Below are positions 25,213 to 37,411 of a stretch of 64,000 nucleotides of DNA, in pieces. Positions within the stretch are counted from its first letter, which is position 1, and each line of letters begins with the position of its first letter. The DNA comes from Hydractinia symbiolongicarpus. Taxonomy: Eukaryota > Cnidaria > Hydrozoa > Anthoathecata > Hydractiniidae. The DNA lies in assembly GCF_029227915.1 (NCBI RefSeq), contig NC_079877.1:12215351-12279350 (forward strand), given 5' to 3'. Made by a program: the position numbers and the translations under genes. Below the pieces are notes generated by a model. It searched no databases and was not told where the DNA came from. It was given only the letters and a program-made list of their open reading frames with translations.

Positions 25213-27402
25213 TCAATGTATTTTGGTCACTCCAAGTTCTAAGCGAAGTTTCTCGAACTGTGGTCGAGGGAGTCCCTTTGTCAATAAATCGGCAATCATT
25301 TCCTGTGTTGGACAGTATTTCAGCTTAATCTCCTTGGTCGAGACGGCGTCGCGTATGTAATGGTACTTGATGTCAATGTGTTTTGTTCGTGAGTGATGTG
25401 CGGGGTTTTTCGCAAGAGCGATTGCACCTTGGTTGTCTTCAAAAATCGTAGTAGCATTTGCCTGTTTGAACCCCATACAATCAAGCAGGACTCGCAACCA
25501 TACTGCCTCTTGTGTTGCACTGCATAATGAAACGTATTCAGCTTCGGTCGAAGAAAGTGCAACGATTGACTGACGTTTCGATTTCCATGAAATCGTGGAA
25601 TTTTCGATTTGGAATACGTAACCGGAAGTCGATTTTCGTGTTACCACATCTCCAGCCCAATCAGCGTCGGCGAAGCCACGTAAACAGTTCATCGTTTTGT
25701 AAGCTTTCCTTCCCTTGTACACCAAACCATAGTCGATGGTTCCTTTAACGTATCGGAGAACTCGTTTAACACCAACCCAATGTTGCTTTCCAGGTTTCGA
25801 CATGTGTTGACTAAGCACTCCCACTGCAGCGGACAAGTCTGGTCTGGTCCCAATCGATGCGTACGTGAGGCATCCAATGACAGATTAGTACTCTTTCAGA
25901 TTGACTGGTTCTTCGTCATCTCTCAGCTTTTTGAACTTTGTGTTGGGGTCGAGTGGAGTAGCTACTGGCTTGCAATCTTCCATTCCAAATTGTTTCAGCA
26001 CAGATGATAAGAACGCGTGTTGGTCGATTGTACGTACCCCATCCTTACGGTTTCGTTTGACGGCCATCCCAAGAATGTAGTGAACTTCCCCTTCGTCACC
26101 CATTTTGAAACGTTCACCTATCTGTTTCTTTTCGGAGAGGAGTTCTTTGTTGTTGTTAGATGCAATCAGCAGGTCGTCGACGTATACAGCAATAAGGAGG
26201 ATAACTTTCTGTCCGTCCTTGATGAATCGTTTGAGATAGATGCAAGGGTCAGCATCGTTTTGTATGTATCCTGATTCCTTGAGGTATTCGTCGATGGTTT
26301 TGTTCCAGCACCGTGCAGACTGTTTCAAGCCATAGAGACTCTTTCGCAATCGACAAACCTTGTTCGGATGTTTCTTGTCGATGAAGCTTTCCGGTTGCTT
26401 AACGAAAATCTCTTCCTCGAGATCTCCATTTAGGAGTGCTGTTTTAACATCCATTTGGTGGAGGTTTAAATCAAGTTGATTGGCAATGGCTAGTACAGTA
26501 CGAATAGAACTATACTTTGCGACAGGTGAGAAAACTTCGTCATAGTCGATACCGGGTTTTTGAGAGTATCCCTGTGCAACAAGACGAGCTTTACACCGGG
26601 TGATCTCGCCTTTAGCATCACGTTTGTGCTTAAAGACCCATTTACTGCCTACAATGTTCTTACCGGGGGGTAAGTCAACCAAGTCCCAGGTTTGGTTCTG
26701 TTTCAGCGAATCAAATTCATTACGAAGTGCTTCAGACCATAGCTTTGAGTTCACACCGCTTAAGGCTTCTTCAATGGTCGTTGGCTCCTCAGTGTCCATA
26801 GCTGCAACCGATGCCGCCTCCATCAGGTTCCACCAATTACCTGTCAGAACGTTCAGTCTGTCAGGTGGTCTCCTTGCTCGTTGTGGTCTGGCATCTTCTT
26901 CGGCAGCGACTTGCGGTTCACCGATGTTGTTTCCTGGTTGTTCCGTTTCAGCTTCTGCCTCAGCTTCTGCCTCAGCTTCTCTGAATGTTCCGGTGAAGAA
27001 TTCGTGAGTTACGTTGTCCGATTTTTCTATGTCAAAAGCGTTCTCTACAAAGATGACATCACGACTTCGAAGCATCTGTCTCGTTTCAGGATTGTACAGT
27101 TTGTACCCGTTTTCGTTCGCAGGGTATCCAACAAAAACGCATGGAAACGATTTCTTCTGGAGTTTTCCATTACGTTTTGATTCAGGAATATGCACGTACG
27201 TTTTGCAGCCAAACACTTTTAGGCCACTAACTTCAGGCTTTTTACCGTGCCAAAGTTCATAAGGCGTTGCTCCCTTCAGTGCAGCAGTAGGACTTCGGTT
27301 CCGTGTGTAGGATGCGGTAGATACAGCTTCAGCCCATAGGTTAAGGGGTTTCTTTGCGTGATGCAGCATTGATCGTGCAGTTTCCAGTAGGGTGCGGTTC
27401 AT
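25213..27402 (-). pseudogene. Copia reverse transcriptase and RNase H, split by one stop codon
   Basis: Frame opens near 27,402 with ...RTLLETARSML, passes the reverse transcriptase core (WVFKHKRDAKG, KARLVAQGYSQ, catalytic VYVDDLLIAS) and is interrupted by TAA at 25,885-25,887. The same frame resumes and runs through RNase H (GFADADWAGD, KSTSGYVF, SSTEAEYVSL) to 25,213. A Glu-Ala repeat (EAEAEAEAEAE) precedes the reverse transcriptase as a linker. One base change would explain the stop. Confidence 0.92.
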
Positions 27403-28070
27403 GCGTTCAGCAACTCCGTTTTGTTGTTCGGTTCACGTTGAATTCCTCGATTGTTGCAAAATTCGTCAAAGTCCTTTGAGAAGTATTCACCACCATTATC
27501 TGAGCGAATGCGTTTTATAGTTTCGTTCTCCACGTGTAATCGTTCGACTTTCAATCCAGTGCGATTTTCAACAAACTGCCCAAACTTTTCAAGCACTTCA
27601 GACTTTTGCTTCATCATATAGACAGTAGTGTATCTTGAGAAATCGTCTATAAAAGTCACAAAGTACCTGGAACCTCCCACTGAAGGTACATCCATCGGTC
27701 CACACACGTCACTGTGAATCAGCTCGAGCAATCTGGTTGTGGTGCTTTGCGATTTCTTCGGGAATGATTTGCGATGCTGTTTCCCCATTGCACATCCTTC
27801 GCAGATTCGATCGACGGCTTCCTTGGTATCGATATTCAGGCCATTTACCATCTCTTTATCGTTTAAGAGTTTGAGGTTGTCGTATCCCAGATGACCGTAT
27901 CGTTGGTGCCACAGCTCGATTGAATCCTGTTTGATTGTTTTCCCGATACAGCACGTTTCCTCGTTTCGTGGCTTTATCGTGTTAAGTTTGTAAAGTTTAC
28001 CGTACTTATGTCCAATAGTATACTGCTTCCCCTCCTTGGTGATATCGCAAGCTTTGCCTTTGAACTGCAC
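27399..28070 (-). pseudogene. Copia integrase region, frameshifted at both ends
   Basis: Contains the pre-integrase zinc-binding pattern (LWHQRYGHLGYDNL and CEGCAMGKQHRKSFP) and the catalytic core motifs HSDVCGPM, FIDDFSRYTTVYMMK and SDNGGEYFS, where the Asp residues belong to the DDE triad. Frame differs from gag upstream and from reverse transcriptase downstream; a short deletion removed residues near the third catalytic residue. Confidence 0.9.
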
Positions 28071-28087
28071 ATCGACTCCCTTATCGG

Positions 28088-29116
28088 TTAGGTAAGATAA
28101 GAGAACAGTTTGTTTTGGATCTTCGGCACGTAAAGTACGTCGTGTAGCACAGTTTTGATCTTTTCATTTTTGCTCAAAATGGTCAAATGTACATTTCCTT
28201 TCCCGAAAGCATTCAGCACGTGATCATCGGCGAGTTTTACCTTTATCGGCGTTTCAAAACTGGAATAGTCTCTTAAGCTTTTCAAATTATGGGTCATGTG
28301 AGAAGAAGCACCAGAGTCAATCCACCACTTATCCTCGTTTACTTCAGAGGATTTCAGAGCTAGTTCATTATCGTGATCATCGTTAGCGAGATTTGCGTTT
28401 TCTTTCTTCTGGTCACTTTTCTTCTTAAAACAGTCACGAGCATAATGTCCTTGTTTCTTGCAGTAATGACATTTACCGGATTTCTTGTTGTTGAGGTTTG
28501 ACGAAAAAAGGGCATCACCAGAAGTTTCAGCTTCAGCAGGCTTTTTCTTTTCGCTTTCGTGAATAAGCCTGTCCCTAACATAATCCCAGGTTAGATTGTC
28601 CTCAGCAATTGTTTCAAGCGCCGTTATTAAATAGTTATACTCTTCGGGTAAACTACTAATAAGAAGAATAACTAGGTCCTTTTCTGCAATAGCATCATCA
28701 ATCGCTTCCAGGTGTTCTGACAATGTCTTAATGTTGTTTATGTGTTCAGTCATATTTTGACCTCTAGCCATCTTTGCTGAATATAATTTTCTCCGATAGA
28801 AAATCCTTTTTGAAAGTGTTTTTTGCTAAAAATGTTTTTCAAGATTTTCACATGCTTCCTTAGCTGATTTCGTGGAGCGAACGTAAATTTGTAAGTTTTT
28901 TGAAATTCCCAAACAAATGGCGACAAACGCTTGGTTCTCGCGTTTCTTGATTCGACGTTTCTCAGCCTCCTGCATATCATCCTCTATGGTTTCATCACCG
29001 GTTACAATCTCCCAAAGATCTTTTCCGATTAAATACATTTTCATGTTGAATTTCCATGAATGATAATTTTCAGCAGTCAGCTTCTCAATTTTGAAAGTTG
29101 CGTCTTCAGTTGCCAT
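28088..29116 (-). pseudogene. Copia gag and protease region, interrupted
   Basis: Starts at ATG 29,116 (MATEDATFKIEKLTAENYHS start) and carries the copia gag pattern (LTAENYHSWKFNMKMYL). An in-frame TAG at 28,826-28,828 breaks it, after which the same frame continues to 28,088. It contains the zinc knuckle CHYCKKQGHYARDC and the aspartic protease motif WWIDSGASSHMT. It ends by frameshift just after the conserved VLYVPKIQNKL segment. In an intact element gag packages RNA and the protease cleaves the polyprotein. Confidence 0.9.
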
Positions 29117-29183
29117 CGTAAAAAAAAAATCAAATTCAACAAAACAAAATTATTTCAGTACTCGATATAACATTAAAAAGTGT

Positions 29184-29196
29184 CTGGGCCCATAAC
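29184..29196 (-). promoter_or_regulatory. Copia primer-binding site for an internal initiator-tRNA(Met) fragment
   Basis: One base inside the 5' LTR the element's strand reads GTTATGGGCCCAG. Its complement CTGGGCCCATAAC is the anticodon stem-loop text of metazoan initiator methionine tRNA. This is the half-tRNA priming known from Drosophila copia, as opposed to priming by the tRNA 3' end. Confidence 0.8.
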
Positions 29197-29197
29197 A

Positions 29198-29396
29198 TGA
29201 TAAAAACAGACACACAGAGTTTCTCACTCATAGAGTACTTTTTCTCTCATAAAGAAACAAACTGATCACAGAAAAACGTAGAGAATAAAAAAAAATGTGC
29301 GTAATATAATGCACGTGACAGTTCTAACATAAAATAATAGAACCACCGGTTCACAACTGAATAAAAGATAGCAAGTGAGCGTCACATATTTCAACA
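29198..29396 (-). repeat. Copia 5' LTR (199 bp)
   Basis: Direct repeat of 24,962-25,161, one base shorter in an A run. Confidence 0.95.
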
Positions 29397-29401
29397 TAAA
29401 A

Positions 29402-31440
29402 GACCGGTAAAAAATCGAACTATCTGCCAAGACACTGAGAATTATTGTAAATATGTACATTAATTTAATAAATGTTGCTTCAGTTAATTATTAATTTTAG
29501 GCAAAAGCGAAAGGTGTTGTAACATAATCGCACCACGCCATGTTTTAAGAGGAGCAATGCATGAGCCGTAAGAAAGTTACTAGCAATCTTTAGGACTTTG
29601 CATCTCCTTACGTACATAAACAGAAGGCATATTATCATAAATATTTTTATTAATTGCAAAAATAAATTCATATGGCCCTTCGGTCGATTTTCCTATAGTT
29701 GTCAACCGCACACCAAGCACAGGTTATTTTTTACCTGGTGAGACGTAAAGTTTGCTTCGCTGCTCTTATTCCAAGAATAGCTAAAAGTTCATGGAATGGA
29801 AAATAAATTCTTCACAACAAACCCATGCTTCTACAAATAACACGTTTAAGAACGTTTCCAGCATTCAGGAAGAAAAAGACAGGATATAAATTAAACCCAG
29901 ACGAAAGTACGCATAATACAAGAATTTTCTTGGGTAAGTCAATTTCGCATGATAAACTTTATTGTGGCGTGAAATTACGAACATAAAGGGCGTTGTTTTG
30001 GATTAAATAGCGTTGGTACCTCTTCCACCACCTTAGGAGCGTTCATTTATGGCAGTCTCCCTCTTGTGATTATGTTTAAGGTCCACTTTACGTTTGCACT
30101 CAAAAAATAAGGTCCTTAATAAAAAAAACACTTGTATGAAGTTAAGCTAAAGCTTGCTGCTTTTTTCTATATTTTTGACTATTTCAAGCTCTCCGAAAAC
30201 GTTCATTTTTCGCTTCTACCATGTTCTTCCTCAAAAATAACTTTACAATTCGTTGGAGAGCGCTTTATAAAATAATTCTGAGTCAAAGCTTCAGTATGCT
30301 GAAGTACAATAACTACGCTTTGAGTATAAAAAAGAAAAATGATCAAAAGGGTTAATAAAGCTAAAAACAGCTATAGCTACAGTTATTTTTTATAAAAAAA
30401 TGCAACAAATTTTACGAGCGAGCTTTTAAAAAAACAAACCAACAAACAAGATATATATATATTTCATGTTCCCTCTTGTTGCAATATGGTAAATAAATAA
30501 CAAAAATATTTTGTTGCGAAGTATGATCCACGTGAAAGTCATCATCATTATCTTGATAAGTTTTCGACAGCATATAGAAAAAATAGTCTAGTTAACTAAG
30601 ATTTCTTGAGGATATCAAATTCAGTTTCTCTCAAACAAAAGCTTAGACGCAAACAAATGTCAAAGTAAATAACCTAATTACTCTCAACCATTCAGCATTA
30701 TACTTAACCAATAGAATAAAATTGGCGTGGTTACGTGTTACCCTAAGAAATAAATTAAGAATTAATTATATTTGTTTGGCTGAGGCCATTTGCACTGAAA
30801 ACGAAGGATTTCCCGATATTAACCACGTGAGCAAAGAAAATGGAATTAAGTAATCAAAAAGCGCGGTCACTATTCCACCGTTGGTGTTTAATAAAAATCA
30901 ACAAGTGTTATTAAGCCACCGCTATAATGACCAAAATAACAATTCTGGTATCAACGAATAACTTCTCAATTGACACGCCAACACGTGGAGTCAGCTGACT
31001 TTCTTTTTCGTGTAAACAAGATAATAAAAAAATTTGGAGCTAGAAATTTATTTTTTAGACTTCATGTATTATAAATACATTCCATGTGTAAAATTTATAT
31101 CACATTGATAATGTGTTACATTTCTGCTTTTTGTGTAATCACCTATATTATAAGGTTACATTCGTCAGTGACATGCATAGTGATGTTTAATTTCCTTTGA
31201 TGTTACCGTTAAATACATGTCTAATACATATTAAACATTACGACGTCAATAACATTCATTTAACGTGAATAACTTAACATGAACAAATGAAAACATTACA
31301 TAGACCTAAAACTTTGAGGCCATATAACTTGAAAACGAGGTGGTGACGTCATTCATTTTTTACCGTGTGGGCAACTAATAACCTGATTTTCTTAAACCTT
31401 AGTCACCCAATCCGTTTCGGACTTGACGGTTTAATGACGT
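29402..31440. other. Intergenic DNA, no gene
   Basis: AT-rich, with no reading frame above noise and no recognisable Alr exon text on the minus strand. Confidence 0.55.
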
Positions 31441-32310
31441 CTTTAAACTAGTATAGAAAGTGTTGCGGAGCGTGGGACTGAGTCCGCTATGTGCGCAAGC
31501 AAAAAATTTTAGATGCCCCTCTCAATTGAATCGTATAATGAATCGTATAAAAAACAAAGTTCCCACGTGCTTCATGGTATCGATCAAACGGTTTCATCTT
31601 CGATTTGATGAAACATTTCCTGGACGTGCGTACAATATATATATATAACTACAATTATCCACAAAAATATGGCTCTCCATTTCCTCTCATGTTTAACACT
31701 GACCTTTGTGACTCAGCAAGGTAAACGATTACACGTGACATACCTTTATGAACGTACTATCTGCAAAATATCTAGCTAGCTAGCTATGTTCTTTTTTTGC
31801 TGACTTTCTAAACTTTTTAGTTCTTGGTTTTTAGAATAAAATTGCCAGCAGAGACAAGAAATTTTGTGGATGATTGTAGCTAGAACAAGCTATGTGATGG
31901 GACATTTCTACAGAGTAGAATTATCTCACTCACTGGTGTAGTATATATATAGTTAAAAAATCTGTCCAAAAGAATTTTTCTATGCTGCTATTATGTAGCT
32001 AATTTTATGCTAGCAAAAATAGCTAATTTTATGTTAGCTACATTGGTAGTTTTATCCCAGTTAAGTAGTTAATTCTATGCTAGCTTTGTAGCTAGTGTAT
32101 TATGGTAGCTATATGGCACTGTTTGCTCTTTTTTATGCTAGCTAGTTAGCATAAAAATGAGCAAACAAGAAGTAGCTAGGTAGCTATAGCTATATGCTAT
32201 CTAAGTTCTATTATTATTCCAGCTAAGTCGGCAGTTTTATGCTACCTAGCTTTAGGTGTGAGAAAGGCGAAGATGTAAAAAAATAGTGATATATTAGCTA
32301 GCTAAACAAA
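31440..32310. repeat. Dispersed repeat shared with 48.1-48.87 kb
   Basis: AGAAAGTGTTGCGGAG and TTGTAGCTAGAACAAGCTATGTGATGGGACATT...AGAATTATCTCACTC occur in the same order at 48,112-48,660. The 3' part is rich in GCTAGCTA. Copies are diverged outside these blocks. Confidence 0.7.
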
Positions 32311-32694
32311 CCCTTTCTTCGTTTCTTGAAAATGCCCTTCCGTTCATTACGACCAACAAGCCAATATGGCCATATCAACGCAATTTTCATTCGCTATGTA
32401 TCTGGAGAAATGTCACGTGATATTAGTAAGAGTGACCGTGGCTAAAGCTCTGTGCCGACCTGATCTTAACTGAAAACGGCGTGTCTCGACCAACCAGATT
32501 TTCACGGAAGAAATGACCATAAAAAATATTTGGGTAAGTGGGTCAAAAACGCCCACGTTTTCATCAAAATTTCACGTACTAGGGGGAAACGCGGAAATTT
32601 GTCACTCTCTAATATATTTATGGGAACGAGGAAAATAGCTCCGTTCGAGCAATGGCTCTCTCTCCACAAAAATCATTTTACCTCTAATATTTTG

Positions 32695-33400
32695 AACTAG
32701 CCGGGAAAACCGGCGTCGAAACGCCGGCGTAACACACAAGCAAGGGTGTAAGCCACAAGCCAAGGTGTGACCCAGCGTTGAACACCCCAAGGCGCGTTTA
32801 ATAAGAACGACATACTGCGTGACACGGTCAGGTTGAGCGCTTTTGTACAGGTATGCAGTATATCGTAAATCAAGTGAAGTGTATACACCATTGTAGTTTT
32901 GCGACTGTAACATATTTTTCAAAAAATAACTTTTCCTCAACAAAGGCTGAAATAAAAACACAGTTTATAACCGTTCTCACTCCGTCATAGCAAAAACAAT
33001 CGGTCAATATTATTTTATTAATCGTGACACCGGGCTACGCGCTTAGTACAGTTAAACAGAGTTGAACAGGCGCATAGGGTCAATACTTCTTTGAAAAAAG
33101 CTCTTTCGCAGACGCTGTTTAAGTAAAAACACAAGAAACAGTCCATTGCTAATACAGGCTGAGTGGTTATTCCAGGTAGGCAGTGTTGCACATTCGTGCT
33201 GGCGTAAGTTTAAAATTAATTGTCACAGTCCATTGGCGTAACAGCCTTTTTCAAAAAAACAGTCTGTTGCTAACACCGGGTTTAGCGTTTAGTACAGTTA
33301 AAGAAAAGAGTTGAAGAGGCGTAATACCATCTTCCAAAACAACTTTATCGCAATTCGCCCATCATTACCCCTCAAGCTAAACCGATTACTCAACCATTTT
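32695..33400 (+). repeat. Dispersed repeat family (GAGCGCTTTAGTACAGG type), longest copy
   Basis: Begins CTAGCCGGGAAAACCGGCGTCGAAACGCCGGCG, a GC-rich hairpin, followed by GCCACAAGCCAAGGTGTGACCC and GAGCGCTTTTGTACAGGTATGCAGTATATCG. Matching copies lie at 39,713-40,145 and, reversed, 46,494-46,960; a fragment lies at 11,880-12,230. No protein coding is recognisable, so it is probably a non-autonomous transposon. The 119-codon frame at 32,602-32,961 lies within it and is ignored. Confidence 0.75.
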
Positions 33401-34188
33401 GTTTGCAGAAGAAGTCTTCAGGAAAATATTAAAAGATGTAGCTACCTAGCTAACTGTATTTAGCATAAGAATTATTGCTTAAGAATATTGTTGTAGCCAA
33501 ACTGCATTTTTACAATCTCACTTTTTAGCCAAATATATGAGCTAGCTAAATGGCTACATCCTGAACATAAAAAATGTTGGATCGGATAAAAAGCTCCTAT
33601 ACCAAACAGAATGGTAAAAAGTAAGGCTGTAGCTAGCTAGCTAGCCTTCACAATCTTTGTTCCTATAGCCCAAAATCCTAAAACTGGTGAATCTGCACGT
33701 AGCTAAAAAACAGGACAATATATTTATCTTAACATTGAAAACAAACAGAAAACAAATATTCAAAAAATATAAAGATTTTAGAAGATGAAAATGAAGAAAA
33801 TAAAATTAATTGAGCGCCTATTGTATGCTTGATGCTGTACCTAAATCTAGTCCCTTTTCTTGATGCTTTGGTTGTCGCTGTCCTCCGAGACTTGCAAGAA
33901 ATGTTTAAACTAACTTTATTTTCCCTAGACATGTGTCTTAATTTGGGGAAGCACCAACGTCTGAATTTCCCTAACCCAAATTTTCAAGGGCCTTTTAAGT
34001 TAGCGTACTAACAACTGACAACTAGTTTCAAATTTTCTACTATTTTTCCGTGATTTGAACGTGTGAACAAACCGGACAAACGTTTCTACTGTCAGGAATA
34101 TCACGAATACTGTAACCATAAAACCAGGTATAATTATTAATAAACCACTTAAGATGTTTAGTGTACAAAGCATGTATAATGTATGCTG
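33401..34188. other. Intergenic DNA, no gene
   Basis: AGCTAGCTA-rich up to about 33,660, then AT-rich. Nothing supported. Confidence 0.5.
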
Positions 34189-34717
34189 AAATTAATAAGT
34201 TTGTTTTGACATATTTTCTGTTCCAATTTCTGAATACTCATTGACTGTTGTTGGTGATAAATCGGCATAAACAATTTCCTCTCTTGCTTCCAATTGAAGA
34301 CCTGTATAATAAGATTACTTTCCGGATTTTTCGAGGCCAAACTAAAAGCATTAATTACATTTCAAACTGTGATGTCAAACGAAGATAAGAAATAATTTTC
34401 AAAGTAGACATTACATGTTACACTAATTACTGCTTCTCCTGTAATCATTTCATTCGCACCATTAGCATTGAAAATAATCTTTGTTCCACAATCTTTACGA
34501 GTAAGAGAGCTGCGAGTTCTATAAATATATCGATAGCGCCTTGTAAAAGTTTCCATGTATCGAATGTCGGTAGAATATGAATACCCTAGTTCGTTCTCCA
34601 TTTTCCAAGTCAAAATAGGTTTTGGATTTCCACAAACCTCGCTTAGGAAAGATAATTCTTTTCCTTCATTTACAATGTAACTTGACTTTAGAGAGATCCC
34701 ACATACGTCAGGTCCAC
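34189..34717 (-). pseudogene. Alr-like locus E: intact domain 2, domain 3 start fused to tail
   Basis: The domain 2 exon 34,415-34,717 (303 bp, phase 1 both ends, acceptor TTTAG, donor GTAATG) is open and nearly identical to the domain 2 of locus B, with VCGISLKSSYIVNEGK, CGNPKPILTWKMENEL and RKDCGTKIIF. The next exon begins like domain 3 (text after the acceptor near 34,348, FWPRKIRKV in frame) but within about 30 bases jumps to the cytoplasmic tail text YTGLQLEAREE...VYADL...EYSEIG, which ends at 34,195. The tail is out of frame with the domain 3 start, so domain 3, spacer and membrane exon were lost in one deletion. No signal peptide or domain 1 was found upstream. Close similarity to locus B indicates a recent duplicate. 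Confidence 0.75.
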
Positions 34718-37411
34718 CTAAATTAACAAGTGAAACAAAGCACAAGCTTCCACCAAATACACATGTATCAAGTTTTACTTAATTCTGTTTTGCTTAGTTA
34801 TAAAGAATTAAGCATAAAGTCGTTCTTATTAATTTCCCCCGGCAAAGGCAGAATCTTCAAAATCGGCTTGGGAGATAGAAAGATAGGTAGAGACAGCCCA
34901 GATGCTTCAAAGTTGATGGTATGCAGGCTATTGGAAGAGTTACTGGCCGAGTTGCTAGCTGATTTTCTAGAAAAGTTTTTCTGCTGTTACTATATAGGCT
35001 AATCGCTAAGTTGATTTTTTCTTGCTGTTTTCTGTTTACCCAGCATTCATTTTTTCATTTTTTTGGTTAAAGTATATAGTATATATGTAAAAATGTCTCT
35101 AAAGAGTTAAGGCGTGACTCAAAAAATTTGTTAACGTCCTTTTGAGCGACTAAAATAGGTTCGCTCGATCAGAAAAAAAAGGTGCATATTTTCCAAAATG
35201 TTCGATCATCCACTCAACTACCTGACCCTTTCTTCGTCTACTCTCTTCACGCCGGCCTTAATTCCGCCCTTGGGAAAATTGGTGTAATACCCATCACCGT
35301 GCAAAAATTAACGCTGCTTACGACTGGCATAAAAAGCCCCCTTTTATTATGTGAGAGAGGTAAGGCGTAAAAATAAGTAGAAACCATTTTCACTTTCCTT
35401 TTACTTTTTTCATCGAAACAAAAAATAAATTGCACGTGCGCATTAATATAATTTAAGCTTTAGAACTTTAGAAATGAGTTTCTTATAAAAAAATATAAGT
35501 AACCTCCTCAAATTCTCTTTTTCTACATGTTTTGTATACTGCACTAACACCTTTGTGTTGCAAACACAACCAATTAGTTTTTGGAAGGTGCAATAACTAA
35601 AGCATTGTCTTATACAGAGACAGTAATTGAATAGCCATATGTCATTAATTCAGTTTGTAATGAAATTGTATTTTTGCGCCTCATTATCCAAATATTCTCT
35701 TTTTCAGATCAGACGTTATCAAAACATCGACAATAAGCATTTTAAAAAAATATTGAGCGATAGAGTAAATTTTTGAACGCCTAGATACTGAAACATTCCA
35801 ATGCTAATTGCTAAACAAATGAAATATTGAACTATATACTTAGTGATTTCAGAAGTTCTTATACTCAAATCGGCAATTTTACATAACAAGTCTATCATCC
35901 AGAATTTCGAAGGTATTGAGTTAAAAAATTTATTTTTTAAAAAAAATATTACTCTCTACAAAATCTGTAATTTTGATGTTTTATTTATTCAGTTGTATTG
36001 TTTATACACTTTTTTATAACAGTCAGAAAATTTGGCTATTAGCTTTTTACTTGTTAAGCCTGGAATTTTACAGTATATTACAAATTTTTGACACCTGAAT
36101 TCTACCAATTGATTCTGTGAAAATGTCTGCATTCAAAAATATCTCCCTTCTTTTTTTTGAGAGAAAAAGAGAAAATCCATAAATTGTTTTTATTTCACGG
36201 TTATTGTTCAATAATTTTTAGCCTTATTGTTGTTCTTATAAAATTGTTGTCATAGAGAAAAGAAGTGTATGTAATTTAAGTTAGCTATGATTTAAAGTTA
36301 CAATAACAATGGAGAATTGAATTTTTGAAATTTAGAATATTTGACGATTTTTTCCACCCATATTACTTCTGAGATTAAGGCTAATGGCGGAAATCTTCAA
36401 GCCGCAGTCCTTCTTTTGTTTTGTTCTTATTTCTCGGCAAAACCTGAGTTCGTGTTTTTATTAAATTGCTCTGCTGAAAAAAGCATGTAAATAATATTAT
36501 AGTTAATTTAATGTGATACGTGTAAGTAGTATGGGGAAAAGAATAAATATTCTCGCACCACAAAGAGGTTGTCAGAACGCGAAGAAGAGTTCTGGGAACG
36601 TGATTTGACTCAAATGTTGTTTTAAATATTTTTTCTGTAATTTACTCACAGTTACCTGGTATTTAGCAATTATATACGTGTATCATAGCTTGGGTCAAGA
36701 TTTAAAGCATTACTTATTGTTGTTGCCATTATTATTAGGCTACTTTCATCTGCCTTTGACAGGCAAGGTGGATGCTTTTGTTCTCATAAATAATATAGCC
36801 GCAACAGTATGTCTGTTTTGTCAATAATGGACGCCGGTTTATTTACGTTTTCCAATCATGCGATGAAAGTAAAGATAAGTAGGATTTTCTTTCCTGAATA
36901 AAATCAAATGTGTAAATTAAGGCATTTTTATTTGCAAGATTTTAGAGTAAACAGCAGTAGATTGCTTATATACAAACATTTTACTGAGAAAGAATAATTT
37001 TGATGTGCATTTTGTGTTTGTTCGGGCAGGAAGAGAGGTTTTAAAAGAGCAGAGGCTTTAGAATGAAGCTCTACTGTTAAGGAAAGATTTGAATATTATT
37101 AAGCAAGGCAAACTCTAGATAAGCAAACACTCTTGCTCTAACGGTTGTCTACACTCTTTTCTTCTTCCGGACTGGCAACATTTCTTTATCGCTTGATCAT
37201 AAAATTTATTAGGGTTTAGGAAAAGTTTACTAGGGAAATCTTAGGTATTAAAAGTAACAATATACAAGGTGAAGCTAAAAAGTAGAAATGGTGCCACTAT
37301 AAACCCTATACAATAAATTTAGTAGAAATAAAGTTTTTAATTTGAAATCGTTTTGGGGTGCTTTCTGAGCAATCTGTTGAAAGGAGGACAAAATATATTT
37401 ATATATTTAAT
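34718..37411. other. Region between loci E and C; former intron text, no exon
   Basis: About 36,380-36,600 resembles 51,720-51,960, which lies in the domain 1-domain 2 intron of locus B (shared GTTCTTAT, AAAGC-TGTA-ATGATATTATAGTTAA-TTAATG text). It is probably what remains of the corresponding intron of locus E. No domain 1, membrane segment or tail exon text was recognised here. Confidence 0.5.

Larger units (their letters stand above)
24962..29396 (-). mobile_element. Full-length Ty1/copia LTR retrotransposon, recently inserted, coding region broken
   Basis: Two LTRs (24,962-25,161 and 29,198-29,396) begin TG and end CA and differ visibly only by one base in an A run. Both sides are flanked by TAAAA (24,957-24,961 and 29,397-29,401), a 5-bp target duplication as expected for copia. 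The internal region on the minus strand has the copia order: gag with zinc knuckle, protease, integrase, reverse transcriptase, RNase H. The frame is interrupted by a TAG at 28,826, a shift near 28,080, a shift near 27,400 with a small deletion, and a TAA at 25,885. The element is therefore not autonomous as read, although near-identical LTRs date the insertion as recent. Confidence 0.95.

Noticed and set aside
25512-27262. Several plus-strand frames of 75-135 codons
   Set aside because: Antisense shadows of the copia polyprotein.
32602-32961. 119-codon minus-strand frame
   Set aside because: Lies in a dispersed repeat whose other copies do not keep the frame open.
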